Notes: a model not told the origin generated them from the sequence alone. Shown: positions 19,573 to 29,064, numbered from the stretch's first letter. The stretch is DNA of 64,000 bases from Pseudothauera nasutitermitis (GCF_004801295.1 NZ_SSOC01000001.1:558001-622000); one strand, 5' to 3'. A program made the numbers and translations.

Positions 19573-20601
19573 ATGAAAACGAGTCGTCACCTGCTGCGCG
19601 CCGGCCTTGCCGCGCTCTGCCTGAGTACGTTTGCCGGCGCCGCGCTGGCCGAAAAGCTGAAGGTGGGTTACCTGCCCGCCAGCGGCCACGCCAAGTTCTT
19701 CGTCGCCCAGGAACAGGGCCTGTTCAAGCAGGAAGGGCTGGAGGTCGAACTGGTGGAATTCGTCAACCAGGCCGACGGCCTGCATGCGGTCACCTCCGGC
19801 AAGATCGACATCGGCGCCTTCGGCACTTCCGCGCCGCTGGTGCACTATTCGCGCGGTGCCGACCTGAAGGTCATCGGCGGCATCATGGGGCAGGATTCCT
19901 CCATCGTCGCCAAGCAGGAAAATGCCGCCGCCTACCGCAACATCGCCGACCTGAAGGGCAAGAAGATCGCCACCGTGCGCCTGGCCACCGGCGACGCCGT
20001 GCTGCGCGGCGCGCTCAAGGCCGCCGGCCTGGACTGGAAGACGGATGTGCAGATCTTCGAACTGAAGAACCCGCCGGCCGTGGCCGAGGCGGTGAAGTCC
20101 GGCCAGGTGGACGTGGGCGTGACCTGGGCGCCGCACGACGTGCTGGCCGAGCGCCAGGGCCTCAAGGTGGTGATCCGCTCCGGTGAGCTGCAGCCTGGCC
20201 ACCCGTGCTGCCGCCTGGTGGTGAAGTCCGCCCGGCTCAACGATCAGGCCACGCTGGAGAAGTTCGTGCGCGCGATCCTGAAGGCCGAGAAGTTCGCCGC
20301 GCAGAATCGCAAGGAAACCATCGATTCCCTGCAGAAGTACGTGAAGCTGGACCGCGAGATCCTGGAAACCAGCTACTACTCGGCATGGCTGGACCAGACC
20401 TCCGACCCCAATGCCAAGGGCACCGCGCAGTTCTGGGAGACCCTGGCCGACTCGGGCTTCATCGAGGGCAATCGCGACATCAAGGGACTGTTTGCCCCGG
20501 AAACCTATCGCCGCGCGCTGGAGAGCCTGGCGAAGGAAGAGCCCAACGAGGCCTTCTGGCGCGAGCGCATCGCGCTGGAGAAGACGCGCAACACACTGTA
20601 A
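19573..20601 (+). CDS. Periplasmic ABC-type substrate-binding protein (SsuA/NrtA/TauA-like)
   Basis: 342 aa. A Sec signal peptide (about 1-26, GAALA cleavage) is followed by a type II periplasmic binding fold starting KLKVGYLPASGHAKFFVAQE. The GIMGQDSSIVA and LKGKKIATVRLATGDAVLRG segments are typical of the nitrate/sulfonate/taurine group. There is no lipobox. Permease and ATPase genes are missing beside it. The nearest importer, at 48.4-51.3 kb, has its own binding protein, so this is an orphan or shares a transporter. The ATG at 19573 (AGG just upstream) gives the signal peptide; upstream in-frame starts do not. Confidence 0.85.
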   Translation: MKTSRHLLRAGLAALCLSTFAGAALAEKLKVGYLPASGHAKFFVAQEQGLFKQEGLEVELVEFVNQADGLHAVTSGKIDIGAFGTSAPLVHYSRGADLKVIGGIMGQDSSIVAKQENAAAYRNIADLKGKKIATVRLATGDAVLRGALKAAGLDWKTDVQIFELKNPPAVAEAVKSGQVDVGVTWAPHDVLAERQGLKVVIRSGELQPGHPCCRLVVKSARLNDQATLEKFVRAILKAEKFAAQNRKETIDSLQKYVKLDREILETSYYSAWLDQTSDPNAKGTAQFWETLADSGFIEGNRDIKGLFAPETYRRALESLAKEEPNEAFWRERIALEKTRNTL

Positions 20602-20628
20602 GCCCCGCAAGGGACTGTGTGTTGCGGA

Positions 20629-20660
20629 AAACGCCGCCCGGACAACCGGGCGGCGTTTTT
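20629..20660 (+). terminator. Bidirectional Rho-independent terminator
   Basis: AAAACGCCGCCCGG pairs with CCGGGCGGCGTTTT across a four-base loop, with T-runs on both strands. It separates the convergent ABC binding-protein and EF-hand genes. Confidence 0.85.
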
Positions 20661-20668
20661 CGTTGCGC

Positions 20669-21289
20669 CTACGCGCTCACCGAGAACTGCGACAGGCTGG
20701 CCTGGATGGTCGAGATGCCGTAGGTCTGCGCCAGTTGCAGGATGCGCGCGAGCACCAGATCGGTTTCCTGGGTCTGCGTGCTCGAAGCGCTCGTGCTTTC
20801 GCTGCCGGACTGCGATTCCTGCAAGGCCATGGCTTCCTTGAAGGTGACCTTGCCGTCTCCGTCGCTGTCGGCGGTATCGAAGTTCTCGATGACGCTGGAC
20901 AGCAGGCTGGCGCGGGTGGGATCGCTGTCGCCGATTTCCTCCAGCTGGGCGGTGAGTTCTTCCAGCGAGAAGCCTTCGTCCTCGCCCTCCGGCGGGGGAG
21001 GCGGCGGCATGCCGCCGACACCGCCCGGACCGCCAGGTCCCTGACCCGAACTGCCGACCTGCTCGTTCAGCCGCGCGAGCAGGGAAGACAGCGCATCGCT
21101 GAATTCCTGCTCGGTGACGCTGCCGTCGCTGTCGCCATCCAGCGTGCTGAACAGCTCGCTGACCGAGCTCGTGGCACTCGTGGAAGAGGCGGTCGCGCTG
21201 TACGTGGTACTGCCTGTGCGCGCCGCCTGTGCCTGGATCGCGGCCAGCGTGGTGTAGACGCTGCTGCTTCCAATGCTGCTGATGCTCAT
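20669..21289 (-). CDS. EF-hand calcium-binding protein, Ser/Thr- and Pro-rich
   Basis: 206 aa with two canonical EF-hand loops, DGDSDGSVTEQEF (about residues 52-64) and DSDGDGKVTFKE (about 140-151), each with acidic residues at loop positions 1, 3, 5 and 12. Between them lies a Gly/Pro-rich linker with a six-proline run. There is no clear signal peptide. The N-terminus is Ser/Thr-rich. GGGAGAT precedes the ATG at 21289. Similar EF-hand proteins are common in proteobacteria, some in Xanthomonas being secreted, but the role here is unknown. Calcium binding is expected from the intact loops. Confidence 0.8.
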   Translation of the reverse strand: MSISSIGSSSVYTTLAAIQAQAARTGSTTYSATASSTSATSSVSELFSTLDGDSDGSVTEQEFSDALSSLLARLNEQVGSSGQGPGGPGGVGGMPPPPPPEGEDEGFSLEELTAQLEEIGDSDPTRASLLSSVIENFDTADSDGDGKVTFKEAMALQESQSGSESTSASSTQTQETDLVLARILQLAQTYGISTIQASLSQFSVSA

Positions 21290-21568
21290 GATGATCTCCC
21301 GAAGTGGAAGGTGGTTGAATGCGCGCTGCTTCGCGCGCACGGCTCTCCTATGCAAGTTTGCGGCCGGAAGCCCATGGCCGCGGCGTTAATCGGGGTAAAA
21401 GCGGGTTAACGAACATGCTCATGGATTGATTTTTCCATGGTGGGTGGTGGCGCTTGTGCCGTCCGCCGATTCAGGCCGGCAATTCCTGCCGCTCCGCCGC
21501 CTGGCTGGAAGCCTTGCGGCCGCAGGCCTGCGGGCCGTCCGGCGGCAGCCATTGCCGCACGCCGCGGT

Positions 21569-22807
21569 TCACTTGCTGCGCAATTCGCCGTCGCCGCCGA
21601 TCCACTCCGCCGCCTCGCGGGTCAGCCAGACCTGGGCGCGCGCCTGATCGCGCAGCTGGGCATCCAGAAAGGCCGTGCTCAGTTCGGCGATCAGCCTGCG
21701 CTCGCGGCCGTTGCCAGCCGGCCCCCGGCCTTCGCCTCCCGGCGGTGGGCCGCCACGGCCTCCGTCGGGGCCGCGGCCGCTCATGCCGCCGCCACCGGGG
21801 CCCCCTCCACCCATTCCACCCATCCCTCCGCCACCACCGGGGCCCGCTCCGCCGCCGAATCCGCCGGACGGTCCATCCCCCATGCCACCGCCGGAGCCCC
21901 GCGTACCACGTTCCGCGCCCCGCGCCTCGTCGGTGCCGGACAGCGTTCGCCGCGTACTCCGGGCCAGCGTCAGCAGGTACTTGTCGCCGGCGGGCAGGGC
22001 GTCGAAGGGCAGGGGGCGGGGCGCCGCGCGTGCGGGTTCGAGCGGATCGTCGAGTCCGTGCGCGGTGACCAGCAGCAGGGGGGCGTGAATGGCGCCAAGG
22101 CGTGCGTCCGCATCCTCTGTCGCCGCGCGGACGGGCGGCGACAGGGCGATGGCCGCGCGCAGCATGGGCAGATCCAGTGCGCTCCGGGCCGCGTCGCTCA
22201 GGCCGTCCTGCCGTTCGCCGGCGAAGGCCAGCGCGGTTTGCGCGCCCAGGTCGAACCCGGCCAGCGCGACGCGCCGCCAGTCGATGCGCCCGTAGGGCGT
22301 GGAGGCGTCGCCGCCGCGCCGCGCGAGATCGTCGACAAGCCGGCGGGTGCGCAGGATGCGGCGCGACAGAGCCTGCGCGCCGAAGCGTTCGCGGGCGATG
22401 GCGGAAAAATCGCCGCGCCGTGCGGCGGCCGAAGACCATACCCCGGCATCGTCCGCGCCCTGGAAACTCAACACCGCATGGCCGGCCCGCGCCCAGGCCT
22501 GCCGCCACGCCAGCCCCGCGCCGGCGGGCTCGCCCAGGCCGGGCAGGTAGATCACCAGCGGCACCTGTGCGGCGTCGCGCGGCAGCAGCCATTCCAGCGC
22601 CAGTTCCTCGTCGCCGGTTCGCCAGACATCGTGGAAGCTTTCTTCCCGGTAGGGCGCTTCCGCCAGATAGCCCGGCTTCTCCGGCTGATTGCGCGGATCA
22701 CCGCCGTCGGGTCCGCGCCGGGGCGGCCGGGCGCAAGCACCCAGCAGGGCCGCGCAGGCCAGTTGCAGGGCCAGCCGCCGCGCGGGCTGGAACAGGTGCG
22801 CGCTCAA
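21569..22807 (-). CDS. Lipoprotein alpha/beta-hydrolase-fold protein with Asp at the nucleophile elbow
   Basis: About 412 aa starting at TTG, whose bases overlap the stop of the CpxP-like gene (TTGA), so translation is probably coupled. The signal ends in a lipobox LLGAC, giving a predicted lipoprotein. The fold is dienelactone-hydrolase/acyl-peptidase-like (VPLVIYLPGLGEP, VALAGFDLGAQTAL, LLLVTAHGLDDPL). The nucleophile elbow reads G-F-D-L-G: the expected Ser is Asp (codon GAC), so it is either an Asp-nucleophile enzyme or a catalytically altered one. A long Gly/Met-rich, low-complexity segment (about 312-372) precedes a final helical region. The 279 bases after its stop hold no gene that I can see. 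Confidence 0.7.
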   Translation of the reverse strand: MSAHLFQPARRLALQLACAALLGACARPPRRGPDGGDPRNQPEKPGYLAEAPYREESFHDVWRTGDEELALEWLLPRDAAQVPLVIYLPGLGEPAGAGLAWRQAWARAGHAVLSFQGADDAGVWSSAAARRGDFSAIARERFGAQALSRRILRTRRLVDDLARRGGDASTPYGRIDWRRVALAGFDLGAQTALAFAGERQDGLSDAARSALDLPMLRAAIALSPPVRAATEDADARLGAIHAPLLLVTAHGLDDPLEPARAAPRPLPFDALPAGDKYLLTLARSTRRTLSGTDEARGAERGTRGSGGGMGDGPSGGFGGGAGPGGGGGMGGMGGGGPGGGGMSGRGPDGGRGGPPPGGEGRGPAGNGRERRLIAELSTAFLDAQLRDQARAQVWLTREAAEWIGGDGELRSK

Positions 22808-23343
22808 GGCCGGCGCTCCGGCGCGGGAGCGCGGCGCGGCGCGCCGTCGGGCGGGTGGTTGTCCGCGCCCGCTCCATGCGCGGGTCCGGCGCCCGGCCCC
22901 GGCCGCGCTTCGGTGCGCTCCGCTTCCAGTGCCTGGCGCTGCGCTGGGCTCAGTACGGCGCGCGAACGCGCGTCGAGTTCGGTGCGCGCGAGCAGCAGGG
23001 CGGCCAGCGCCCGCCCGTGGCGTTCGGCAGCGGCGCGGGCGCGCGTCGCGTCGAAGGACTCGGCTTCGCCCAGCGCGCGCAGTTCGCGCAGGGCGGCATC
23101 GGCCTCGCGCTGCAACTGGCGCAGCCGGGGCGCCTGGGCGTGGTGCAGGTCGAACAGCTGATCCTGCTGGGCTTCGCTCAGTTCGATGCCCGGCGGAAGC
23201 CGCAGTCCCGGAATGAAGGCAGGCGAGGGCGGCGGCGCGAATCCGGGCGGCGGTGCGTCGGGGGCGGCCGAGGCCTGCAGCGACACGGCCAGCAGCGCGG
23301 CGGCCAGCCAGCACGGGAAGCGTCTGGAAATGATGGAGGGCAT
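22804..23343 (-). CDS. CpxP/Spy-like (LTXXQ-type) periplasmic protein
   Basis: 179 aa with a Sec signal (about 1-26, ASA cleavage). A helical body follows, with SEAQQDQLFDLHHAQAPRL and VLSPAQRQALEAERTEAR, variants of the LTxxQ repeats that define CpxP/Spy envelope-stress chaperones, then a Pro-rich tail. AGGAAAG precedes the ATG. It is divergent from the CpxRA-like pair across 142 bases, the arrangement of cpxP and cpxRA in enterobacteria, so it probably inhibits the kinase and is induced by the regulator (inference from family). Confidence 0.8.
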   Translation of the reverse strand: MPSIISRRFPCWLAAALLAVSLQASAAPDAPPPGFAPPPSPAFIPGLRLPPGIELSEAQQDQLFDLHHAQAPRLRQLQREADAALRELRALGEAESFDATRARAAAERHGRALAALLLARTELDARSRAVLSPAQRQALEAERTEARPGPGAGPAHGAGADNHPPDGAPRRAPAPERRP

Positions 23344-23485
23344 GATGTCTTTCCTCTGCGAGTTGGGAGTCCGCCACCGGTCTCCGGCGACGGCGTGGCC
23401 ATTCTCGGCAGGGGGCGGATCAAGTGCCGTTGCACGGGGGTAAAAACGGGTAAAGAGGCATGGCCGCGCGCCTGGGCGCTGCCCT
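23344..23485 (+). promoter_or_regulatory. Divergent promoter region of cpxP-like and cpxRA-like genes
   Basis: 142 bases between the two divergent starts. No clean CpxR box (GTAAA-N5-GTAAA) is certain, but GGGTAAAAACGGGTAAAG near 23438-23455 contains two GTAAA units 11 bases apart (GTAAA-N6-GTAAA), close to that consensus. It lies about 100 bases before the cpxP-like start and 35 before the regulator start. Confidence 0.6.
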
Positions 23486-24214
23486 ATGATGGGCGCCATG
23501 AATCCCATGGAAACCGCCGTCTCCTCCGCATCCCGCGTGCTGCTGGTGGACGACGACACCGAACTGCTCGATCTGCTGCGCGACTACCTGGAAGGCGACG
23601 GCTTCGCCGTCGAATGCGCGCACGACGGCGTCAGCGGGGTGGCCGAGGCGCTCTCCGGCCGCCACGACATCGTCGTGCTCGACGTCATGCTGCCGGGCCT
23701 GGGCGGCATCCAGGCGCTCAGCCGCATCCGCGCCGAAAGCCTGCTGCCGGTGCTGATGCTGACCGCGCGCGGCGACGACACCGACCGCATCGTCGGCCTC
23801 GAACTGGGCGCCGACGACTACGTGCCCAAGCCGTGTACGCCGCGCGAACTGTCCGCGCGGCTGAAGGCCATCCTGAAGCGCGTGGATGCCTCCGCGCGCA
23901 CCGATGCCGCGCGCCAGCTGGTGGCCGGCGACCTGTGCCTGCGTCCTGGCCGGCGCAGCGCCGAACTGGGCGGCGCGCCGCTGGAACTCACCAGCACCGA
24001 ATACTCGCTGCTGGAAACCCTGGTGCGCCACGCCGGCCGGCCGGTGAGCAAGCAGACCCTGTCGGAAGAGGCGCTGGGGCGCCCGCTGGCGCGCTTCGAC
24101 CGCAGCATCGACGTGCATATCAGCCGCATCCGCCAGAAGCTGGGCAATTTCGCCGATGGCCGTGCGCGCATCCAGACCGTGATCCGCCGGGGCTACCAAC
24201 TGGCCGACGAATGA
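23486..24214 (+). CDS. OmpR-family response regulator (CpxR-like)
   Basis: Up to 242 aa. The receiver domain (about residues 17-130) has the acidic pocket VDDD, the phospho-acceptor in IVVLDVMLPG and the conserved Lys in VPKPCTPREL. The C-terminal winged helix (about 145-240) has LTSTEYSLLETLV and RSIDVHISRIRQKLG, ending VIRRGYQL. It overlaps the kinase start as ATGA. It lies opposite a CpxP-like gene and upstream of efflux genes, so envelope-stress control of efflux is plausible. The exact start is uncertain; an ATG at 23498 is also possible. Confidence 0.9.
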   Translation: MMGAMNPMETAVSSASRVLLVDDDTELLDLLRDYLEGDGFAVECAHDGVSGVAEALSGRHDIVVLDVMLPGLGGIQALSRIRAESLLPVLMLTARGDDTDRIVGLELGADDYVPKPCTPRELSARLKAILKRVDASARTDAARQLVAGDLCLRPGRRSAELGGAPLELTSTEYSLLETLVRHAGRPVSKQTLSEEALGRPLARFDRSIDVHISRIRQKLGNFADGRARIQTVIRRGYQLADE

Positions 24215-25437
24215 GACCGGGCAACGCGCGCAACGGCGGCATGGGCCGCCTGTTCTGGAAATTCTTCTTCTTTTTCTGGCTGGCCCAGCTGGTCACCTCG
24301 CTGGGCGTGGGCGTGACCATCTGGCTGTTGAGGCCGGACAGCGATGCGTCGACGCCGGTCTTCCAGCACCCGCCGCCGGGCGTGTTTCCTCCGCCCGGCG
24401 CGCTGGCGCCGCCGCCCGGGGGGCAGGACCATCCGCCGCCCGCTCCGGCGTCCGCGCCGCCGCAGCCGGATCGCTCCCCGCCGGCGCCGCCGCCCTGGAT
24501 GCCGCCGCTGATGCCGCTGATGGCCGGCAGCCTGGTCAGCCTGCTGTTCGCCGCACTGCTGGCCTGGTACTTCGCGCGGCCCATCCGCAAGCTGCGCGGC
24601 GCCTTCGAGGCGGTGGCCGCCGGCCGGCTGGATACCCGCATCGGCGACTCGCTGGCCAGCCGCGACGATGAACTGGCCAGCCTGGGGCAGGACTTCGACC
24701 GCATGGCCGAACGCCTGCAGGACCTGCTCGACGGCCGCCAGCGCCTGCTGCACGACGTCTCCCACGAACTGCGCTCGCCGCTGGCCCGTTTGCAGGCTGC
24801 CGCCGACCTGGCGCGCCGGCACCCGGAACGCGGCGTGGCCTTCATCGAACGCGTGGAGCGCGAAAGCGTGCGCATGGACCGCCTGGTGGGCGAACTGCTC
24901 ACCCTGGCGCGCCTGGATGCGGGCATGGCGGAAGGGGCTGCCGAGGAAGTCGACTTGGCCGACCTGATCGCCCGCATCGCCGAGGACGCCGAACTGGAAG
25001 GCCGCGCGCGTGCCTGCGCCATCGCCATGGCGGTGGAAGAAGGCCTGCACGTGGCGGGACAGCCCGAACTGCTGCACCGCATGCTGGAGAACGTGGTGCG
25101 CAACGCCGTGCGCCATTCGCCCGAGGGGGGAAGCGTGCGTATCGAGGCGTATGGGGACTCGGGGCAGGGCGTGGCCGTGGTGGACATCGCGGATATGGGC
25201 CCCGGTGTGCCGGAAGAGGATCTGGAGCGCATCTTCCAGCCCTTCCGACGTGGAGAAGGGGCCGGTGCGGGCGGTTACGGGCTGGGGCTGGCGATCACCC
25301 GCCGGGTTGCCGAGGCGCATGGCGGCAGCGTGCGCGCCGCCAACCGCCCTGGCGGCGGCCTGCGGGTATCCATCGCCCTGCCGATGCGCGCGGCACGCGC
25401 CGCCGTGCCGGCCGGGGAGGGCGGCGACGGCCGGTGA
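24211..25437 (+). CDS. Sensor histidine kinase (CpxA-like)
   Basis: 408 aa inner-membrane kinase. A first transmembrane segment (about 14-36, with a run of Phe) is followed by a short periplasmic region rich in Pro (about 40-95) and a second membrane segment (about 102-122). HAMP (about 122-175), HisKA with the phosphorylated His in HDVSHELRSPLARL (about 185) and an HATPase domain (NAVRHSPEGG, ADMGPGVP, GYGLGLAI) follow. The unusually Pro-rich sensor loop is short for CpxA. It partners the overlapping regulator gene. Confidence 0.9.
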   Translation: MRPGNARNGGMGRLFWKFFFFFWLAQLVTSLGVGVTIWLLRPDSDASTPVFQHPPPGVFPPPGALAPPPGGQDHPPPAPASAPPQPDRSPPAPPPWMPPLMPLMAGSLVSLLFAALLAWYFARPIRKLRGAFEAVAAGRLDTRIGDSLASRDDELASLGQDFDRMAERLQDLLDGRQRLLHDVSHELRSPLARLQAAADLARRHPERGVAFIERVERESVRMDRLVGELLTLARLDAGMAEGAAEEVDLADLIARIAEDAELEGRARACAIAMAVEEGLHVAGQPELLHRMLENVVRNAVRHSPEGGSVRIEAYGDSGQGVAVVDIADMGPGVPEEDLERIFQPFRRGEGAGAGGYGLGLAITRRVAEAHGGSVRAANRPGGGLRVSIALPMRAARAAVPAGEGGDGR

Positions 25438-25515
25438 TGGGCGCGCATGCCCGCGCGCTGGCAGGTTCGTGCCGGCTTTTCTCCCCGTTTTCGTTTAAGG
25501 TTGCGGACACTTTTC

Positions 25516-27012
25516 ATGCGGATTCTCGACGTGCCGAAGTCATTCCTCCCATGCGCCGTTGTGGCCGTGGCGCTGGCCGCCTGCGCCACGCAGCCCTATA
25601 CCCCGGCCAGCGGCGATCTGCCCGTGGTGCCGCCGGCCTGGACCGAAGCGCTGGACGCGGCCCCGGCGGCGGCCGGCGGCGAACGGCTGGCGTACTGGTG
25701 GCGGCACTTCGGCGATGCCGGACTGAGCACGCTGGTGGAACAGGCGCTGGAACGCAACAACGACGTGCGCAGCGCGCGCGCCGCGTTGCGCCAGGCACGC
25801 GCGCAACGCGCGGTGAGCGCGGCCGGCCTGCAGCCCACGCTGGATTTCGCCGGCTCCGCGCAGCGCGCGCGCACCGACAGCCAGCCCGCCGACAACCTGT
25901 TCCAGGTGGGCGTGGATGCCGCCTGGGAAGTGGATCTGGCCGGCGGCCTGCGCGCCGGGCTGGCCGCCGCCGAGGCCGACCTGCTGGCCAGTGCGGCCTC
26001 GCTGGACGACACCCGCGTATCCATCGCCGCCGAGGTGGCGCTGGCCTACATCGACCTGCGCGGCAACCAGCAGCGCCTGGCGGTGGCGCGCGCCAACCTC
26101 GCCAATCAGGAAGAAACCCTGCAGATCACCCGCTGGCGCGAGCAGGCCGGGCTGGTCACCCAGTTGGAAGTGGAGCAGGCGCGCACCTCGGTCGAGCAGA
26201 CCCGCGCCAGCCTGTCCAGCCTGGAAGACGCCGTCGCCCAGGCGATCAACAGCCTGGCGGTGCTCGGCGCGCAGACGCCCGGCGATCTGCGCGCCCAGTT
26301 GCTGGAAGCTCCCGGCGGGGCGCTGGCGGTGGTGCCGCGCCCGGCCGACACCCTGGCGGTGAGCCTGCCGGCCGATACCCTGCGCCAGCGCCCGGACGTG
26401 CGCGCCGCCGGGCTGCGCGTCGAAGCCGCGCGGGCGCGGGTGGATGAAGCCCAGGCCGCGCGCTACCCCAGCCTGCGCCTGTCCGGTTCGCTCGGCCTGT
26501 CCGCGCTCACCTTCGGCGCGCTGGACAGTGCCGGCGTGGCCAGCAGCCTGCTCGCCAGCGTCGGCCTGCCGCTGTTCGACGGCGGCGCGCTCGCCGCCCA
26601 GGTGGAAGTGCGCGATGCCGCGCTGGAGCAGACCTACCACGAGTACGGCGCGGCGGTGCTGACCGCGCTGGGCGAGGTGGAGAACGCGTTGACCGCGCTG
26701 CGCACCTCGCGCGACAGCCTCGCCAGCCTGGACCGCGCGGCCGAGGCCGCCGCCAATGCCGACGAACTGGCCGGCCAGCGCTACGCCAGCGGGCTGGTGG
26801 ACTTCCAGGTGGTGCTGGACACCCAGCGTACCCGCCTCAACGCGGAAGACGCCGTGGTCAGCGCCGCCGCGCAGTTCGCCGCCAACCACGTGCAGCTCTA
26901 CAAGGCGCTCGGCGGCGGCTGGTCCGCCCAGCGCGCAACCGACCCCCAGTCCGCTTCCGACGCCGCGCCCGCGGCGCTTTCCGCAACCGCTGCTTCATCC
27001 TCCGCGCCATGA
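25516..27012 (+). CDS. Outer-membrane efflux lipoprotein of the NodT/TolC family
   Basis: 498 aa channel protein for a tripartite pump. The signal ends in a lipobox LAAC (about residues 16-20 of the mature start choice), then ATQPYTPASGDLP. Two OEP repeats follow, with typical YWWRHFGD, LNADVRSA-like helices and QLEVEQARTSVEQTRASL. The first ATG with a good signal (MRILDVPK) is at 25516. The stop overlaps the adaptor gene as ATGA. It begins 78 bases after the kinase gene, so the two-component system and the pump may be co-transcribed. Confidence 0.9.
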   Translation: MRILDVPKSFLPCAVVAVALAACATQPYTPASGDLPVVPPAWTEALDAAPAAAGGERLAYWWRHFGDAGLSTLVEQALERNNDVRSARAALRQARAQRAVSAAGLQPTLDFAGSAQRARTDSQPADNLFQVGVDAAWEVDLAGGLRAGLAAAEADLLASAASLDDTRVSIAAEVALAYIDLRGNQQRLAVARANLANQEETLQITRWREQAGLVTQLEVEQARTSVEQTRASLSSLEDAVAQAINSLAVLGAQTPGDLRAQLLEAPGGALAVVPRPADTLAVSLPADTLRQRPDVRAAGLRVEAARARVDEAQAARYPSLRLSGSLGLSALTFGALDSAGVASSLLASVGLPLFDGGALAAQVEVRDAALEQTYHEYGAAVLTALGEVENALTALRTSRDSLASLDRAAEAAANADELAGQRYASGLVDFQVVLDTQRTRLNAEDAVVSAAAQFAANHVQLYKALGGGWSAQRATDPQSASDAAPAALSATAASSSAP

Positions 27013-28292
27013 ACGACAAGACCCGCAACGACGCCTCCGATTTTTCGCTCGACGACGCGCCCGCCCGCAGCTGGTGGCGGCGCCCCCGGACGTGGATCGC
27101 CGCCGCGCTGATCCTGCTCGCGCTGCTCGGCCTGCGTTTCTGGCTCGGCGCGGGCACCGCCGGCGCGCCGCAGTACGTCACCGAAGAGGTCACGCGCGGC
27201 ACGCTGCGCCTGTCGATCAACGCCACCGGCACGCTGCAGCCCACGCGCAGCGTGGAGATCGGCAGCGAACTGTCCGGCACCGTGGCGCGCGTGCTGGTGG
27301 ACGTGAACGACCGGGTCAAGATCGGCCAGGTGCTGGTGGAACTCGATACCGCCAAGCTGCACGACGACGTGGAGCGCGCCCGCGCCAGCCTCGCCAGCGC
27401 GGAAGCCTCGGTGGCCGAGGCGGTCGCCACCGTGCAGGAGAACCGCAGCACGCTGGCGCGCCTGGAAGAGGTCGCCCGCCTGTCCGGCGGCAAGGTGCCC
27501 TCGCGTACCGAACTGGATACCGCGCGCGCCGCGCTGGCCCGCGCCGAGGCGGCGGAAACCTCCGCCCGCGCGGCGGTGGTGGAGGCCAAGGCCACGCTGG
27601 CCACCAACGAGACCAATCTGGGCAAGGCCTCGATCCGCTCGCCCATCGACGGCGTGGTGTTGGCCCGCGACGTGGACCCCGGCAACGCCGTGGCCGCCTC
27701 GCTGCAGGCCGTCACCCTGTTCACCCTGGCGGAGGACCTGTCGCGCCTGAAGCTGGAAGTGAACGTGGACGAAGCCGACATCGGCCAGGTGGCAACGGGG
27801 CAGCCCGCCAACTTCACCGTCAGCGCGTGGCCCAACCGGCGCTACCCGGCCACCGTCACGCGGGTGGATTTCGGCTCGACCACCACCGACAACGTGGTCA
27901 CCTACACCACCACGCTGGACGTCGCCAACGAGGACCTGTCGCTGCGCCCCGGCATGACCGCCAGCGCCATCATCACCGCCACCGAGCGCGAGAACGTCAT
28001 CCTGGTGCCCAACATGGCGCTGCGCTTCACCCCGGTGCTGCCCGCCGCGAGCGGCGGCGGCGGGGGGCGCGGGCTGGTCGGCAGCCTGCTGCCGCGCCCG
28101 CCCGAACAAACCGTCGTGCCGCGCAGCGGCGGCGCGGATGCGCGCCAGGTGTGGGTGCTGCGCAACGGCCAGGCGGTGGCCGTGCCGGTGAGCACCGGGC
28201 TGTCCGACGGGCGCACCACGGAAATCGTCAGCGGCGAGCTGCAGCCGGGCGAGCGGGCCATCGTCGACCAGCGCAGCGGAGCCGCGCGGTGA
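27009..28292 (+). CDS. macA: MacA-like periplasmic adaptor subunit (HlyD/RND family)
   Basis: 427 aa. One N-terminal membrane anchor (about 29-48) precedes the barrel-sandwich/lipoyl halves (ATGTLQPTRSVEIGSELSGT and ASIRSPIDGVVLARDVDPGN), a coiled-coil hairpin (about 115-205) and a beta-barrel (about 240-320). These link the outer-membrane channel to the MacB-type ABC transporter. A Gly-rich insertion (about 340-350) lies in the membrane-proximal part. It overlaps both neighbours (ATGA upstream, GTGA downstream), a tightly coupled operon. Substrates of MacAB pumps include macrolides, peptides and toxins; none is identified here. Confidence 0.9.
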   Translation: MNDKTRNDASDFSLDDAPARSWWRRPRTWIAAALILLALLGLRFWLGAGTAGAPQYVTEEVTRGTLRLSINATGTLQPTRSVEIGSELSGTVARVLVDVNDRVKIGQVLVELDTAKLHDDVERARASLASAEASVAEAVATVQENRSTLARLEEVARLSGGKVPSRTELDTARAALARAEAAETSARAAVVEAKATLATNETNLGKASIRSPIDGVVLARDVDPGNAVAASLQAVTLFTLAEDLSRLKLEVNVDEADIGQVATGQPANFTVSAWPNRRYPATVTRVDFGSTTTDNVVTYTTTLDVANEDLSLRPGMTASAIITATERENVILVPNMALRFTPVLPAASGGGGGRGLVGSLLPRPPEQTVVPRSGGADARQVWVLRNGQAVAVPVSTGLSDGRTTEIVSGELQPGERAIVDQRSGAAR

Positions 28293-29064
28293 GTTCAACG
28301 CCCGAGGACAATCTGCCGCTGATCCGCCTGCGCGGGCTGACCAAGGTCTACGGCCAGGGGCAGGCCGCCTTCCAGGCGCTCAAGGGCGTGGATCTGGACA
28401 TCGAGGCCGGCGACTTCGTCGCCATCATGGGGCCGAGCGGCTCGGGCAAATCCACCGTGATGAACACCCTGGGCTGCCTGGACACCCCCACCGGCGGCGA
28501 ATACCTGTTCCACGGCCTGCACGTCGAGCGCCTGGGCCGCGACCAGCGCGCCCGCCTGCGCCGGCGTTACCTGGGCTTCGTGTTCCAGGGCTTCAACCTG
28601 CTGGCGCGCACCTCGGCGCAGGAAAACGTCGAACTGCCGCTGCTCTACCGCGGCGAACCGGCCGCCGCCCGCCACCGCGCCGCGCGCGCCGCGCTGGCCT
28701 CGGTGGGCCTGGATGGCTGGGAGCACCACACCCCGGCCGAACTCTCCGGCGGGCAGCAGCAGCGCGTGGCCATCGCGCGCGCCATCGTCACCGAGCCGGA
28801 AGTGCTGCTCGCCGACGAACCCACCGGCAACCTGGACACCCAGCGCAGCCACGAGATCATGGAACTGCTGTGGCGGCTCAACGACGAGCAGGGCATCACC
28901 GTGCTGATGGTCACCCACGAGCCGGACATGGCGCAGTACGCCCGCCGCATCGTGCACTTCGTCGACGGGCGCATCGACAGCGACACGCGCAACCCCCAAC
29001 CCGCCGCGCTGGCGCGCCGCGCGGCGAACACGGCAAGCGTGGCAAGCGCCGAGGGGGCCAACTG

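Noticed and set aside
21569..23377. 602-codon reading of the lipoprotein gene
   Set aside because: Its first 190 codons are out of frame with the CpxP-like gene, which has a signal peptide and motif; the TTG start at 22807 fits the lipobox.
22102..25437. Apparent 1111-codon plus-strand protein ending in the kinase
   Set aside because: The first 700 codons are antisense to the lipoprotein and CpxP-like genes or out of frame with the regulator; the kinase starts at 24211, overlapping the regulator stop.
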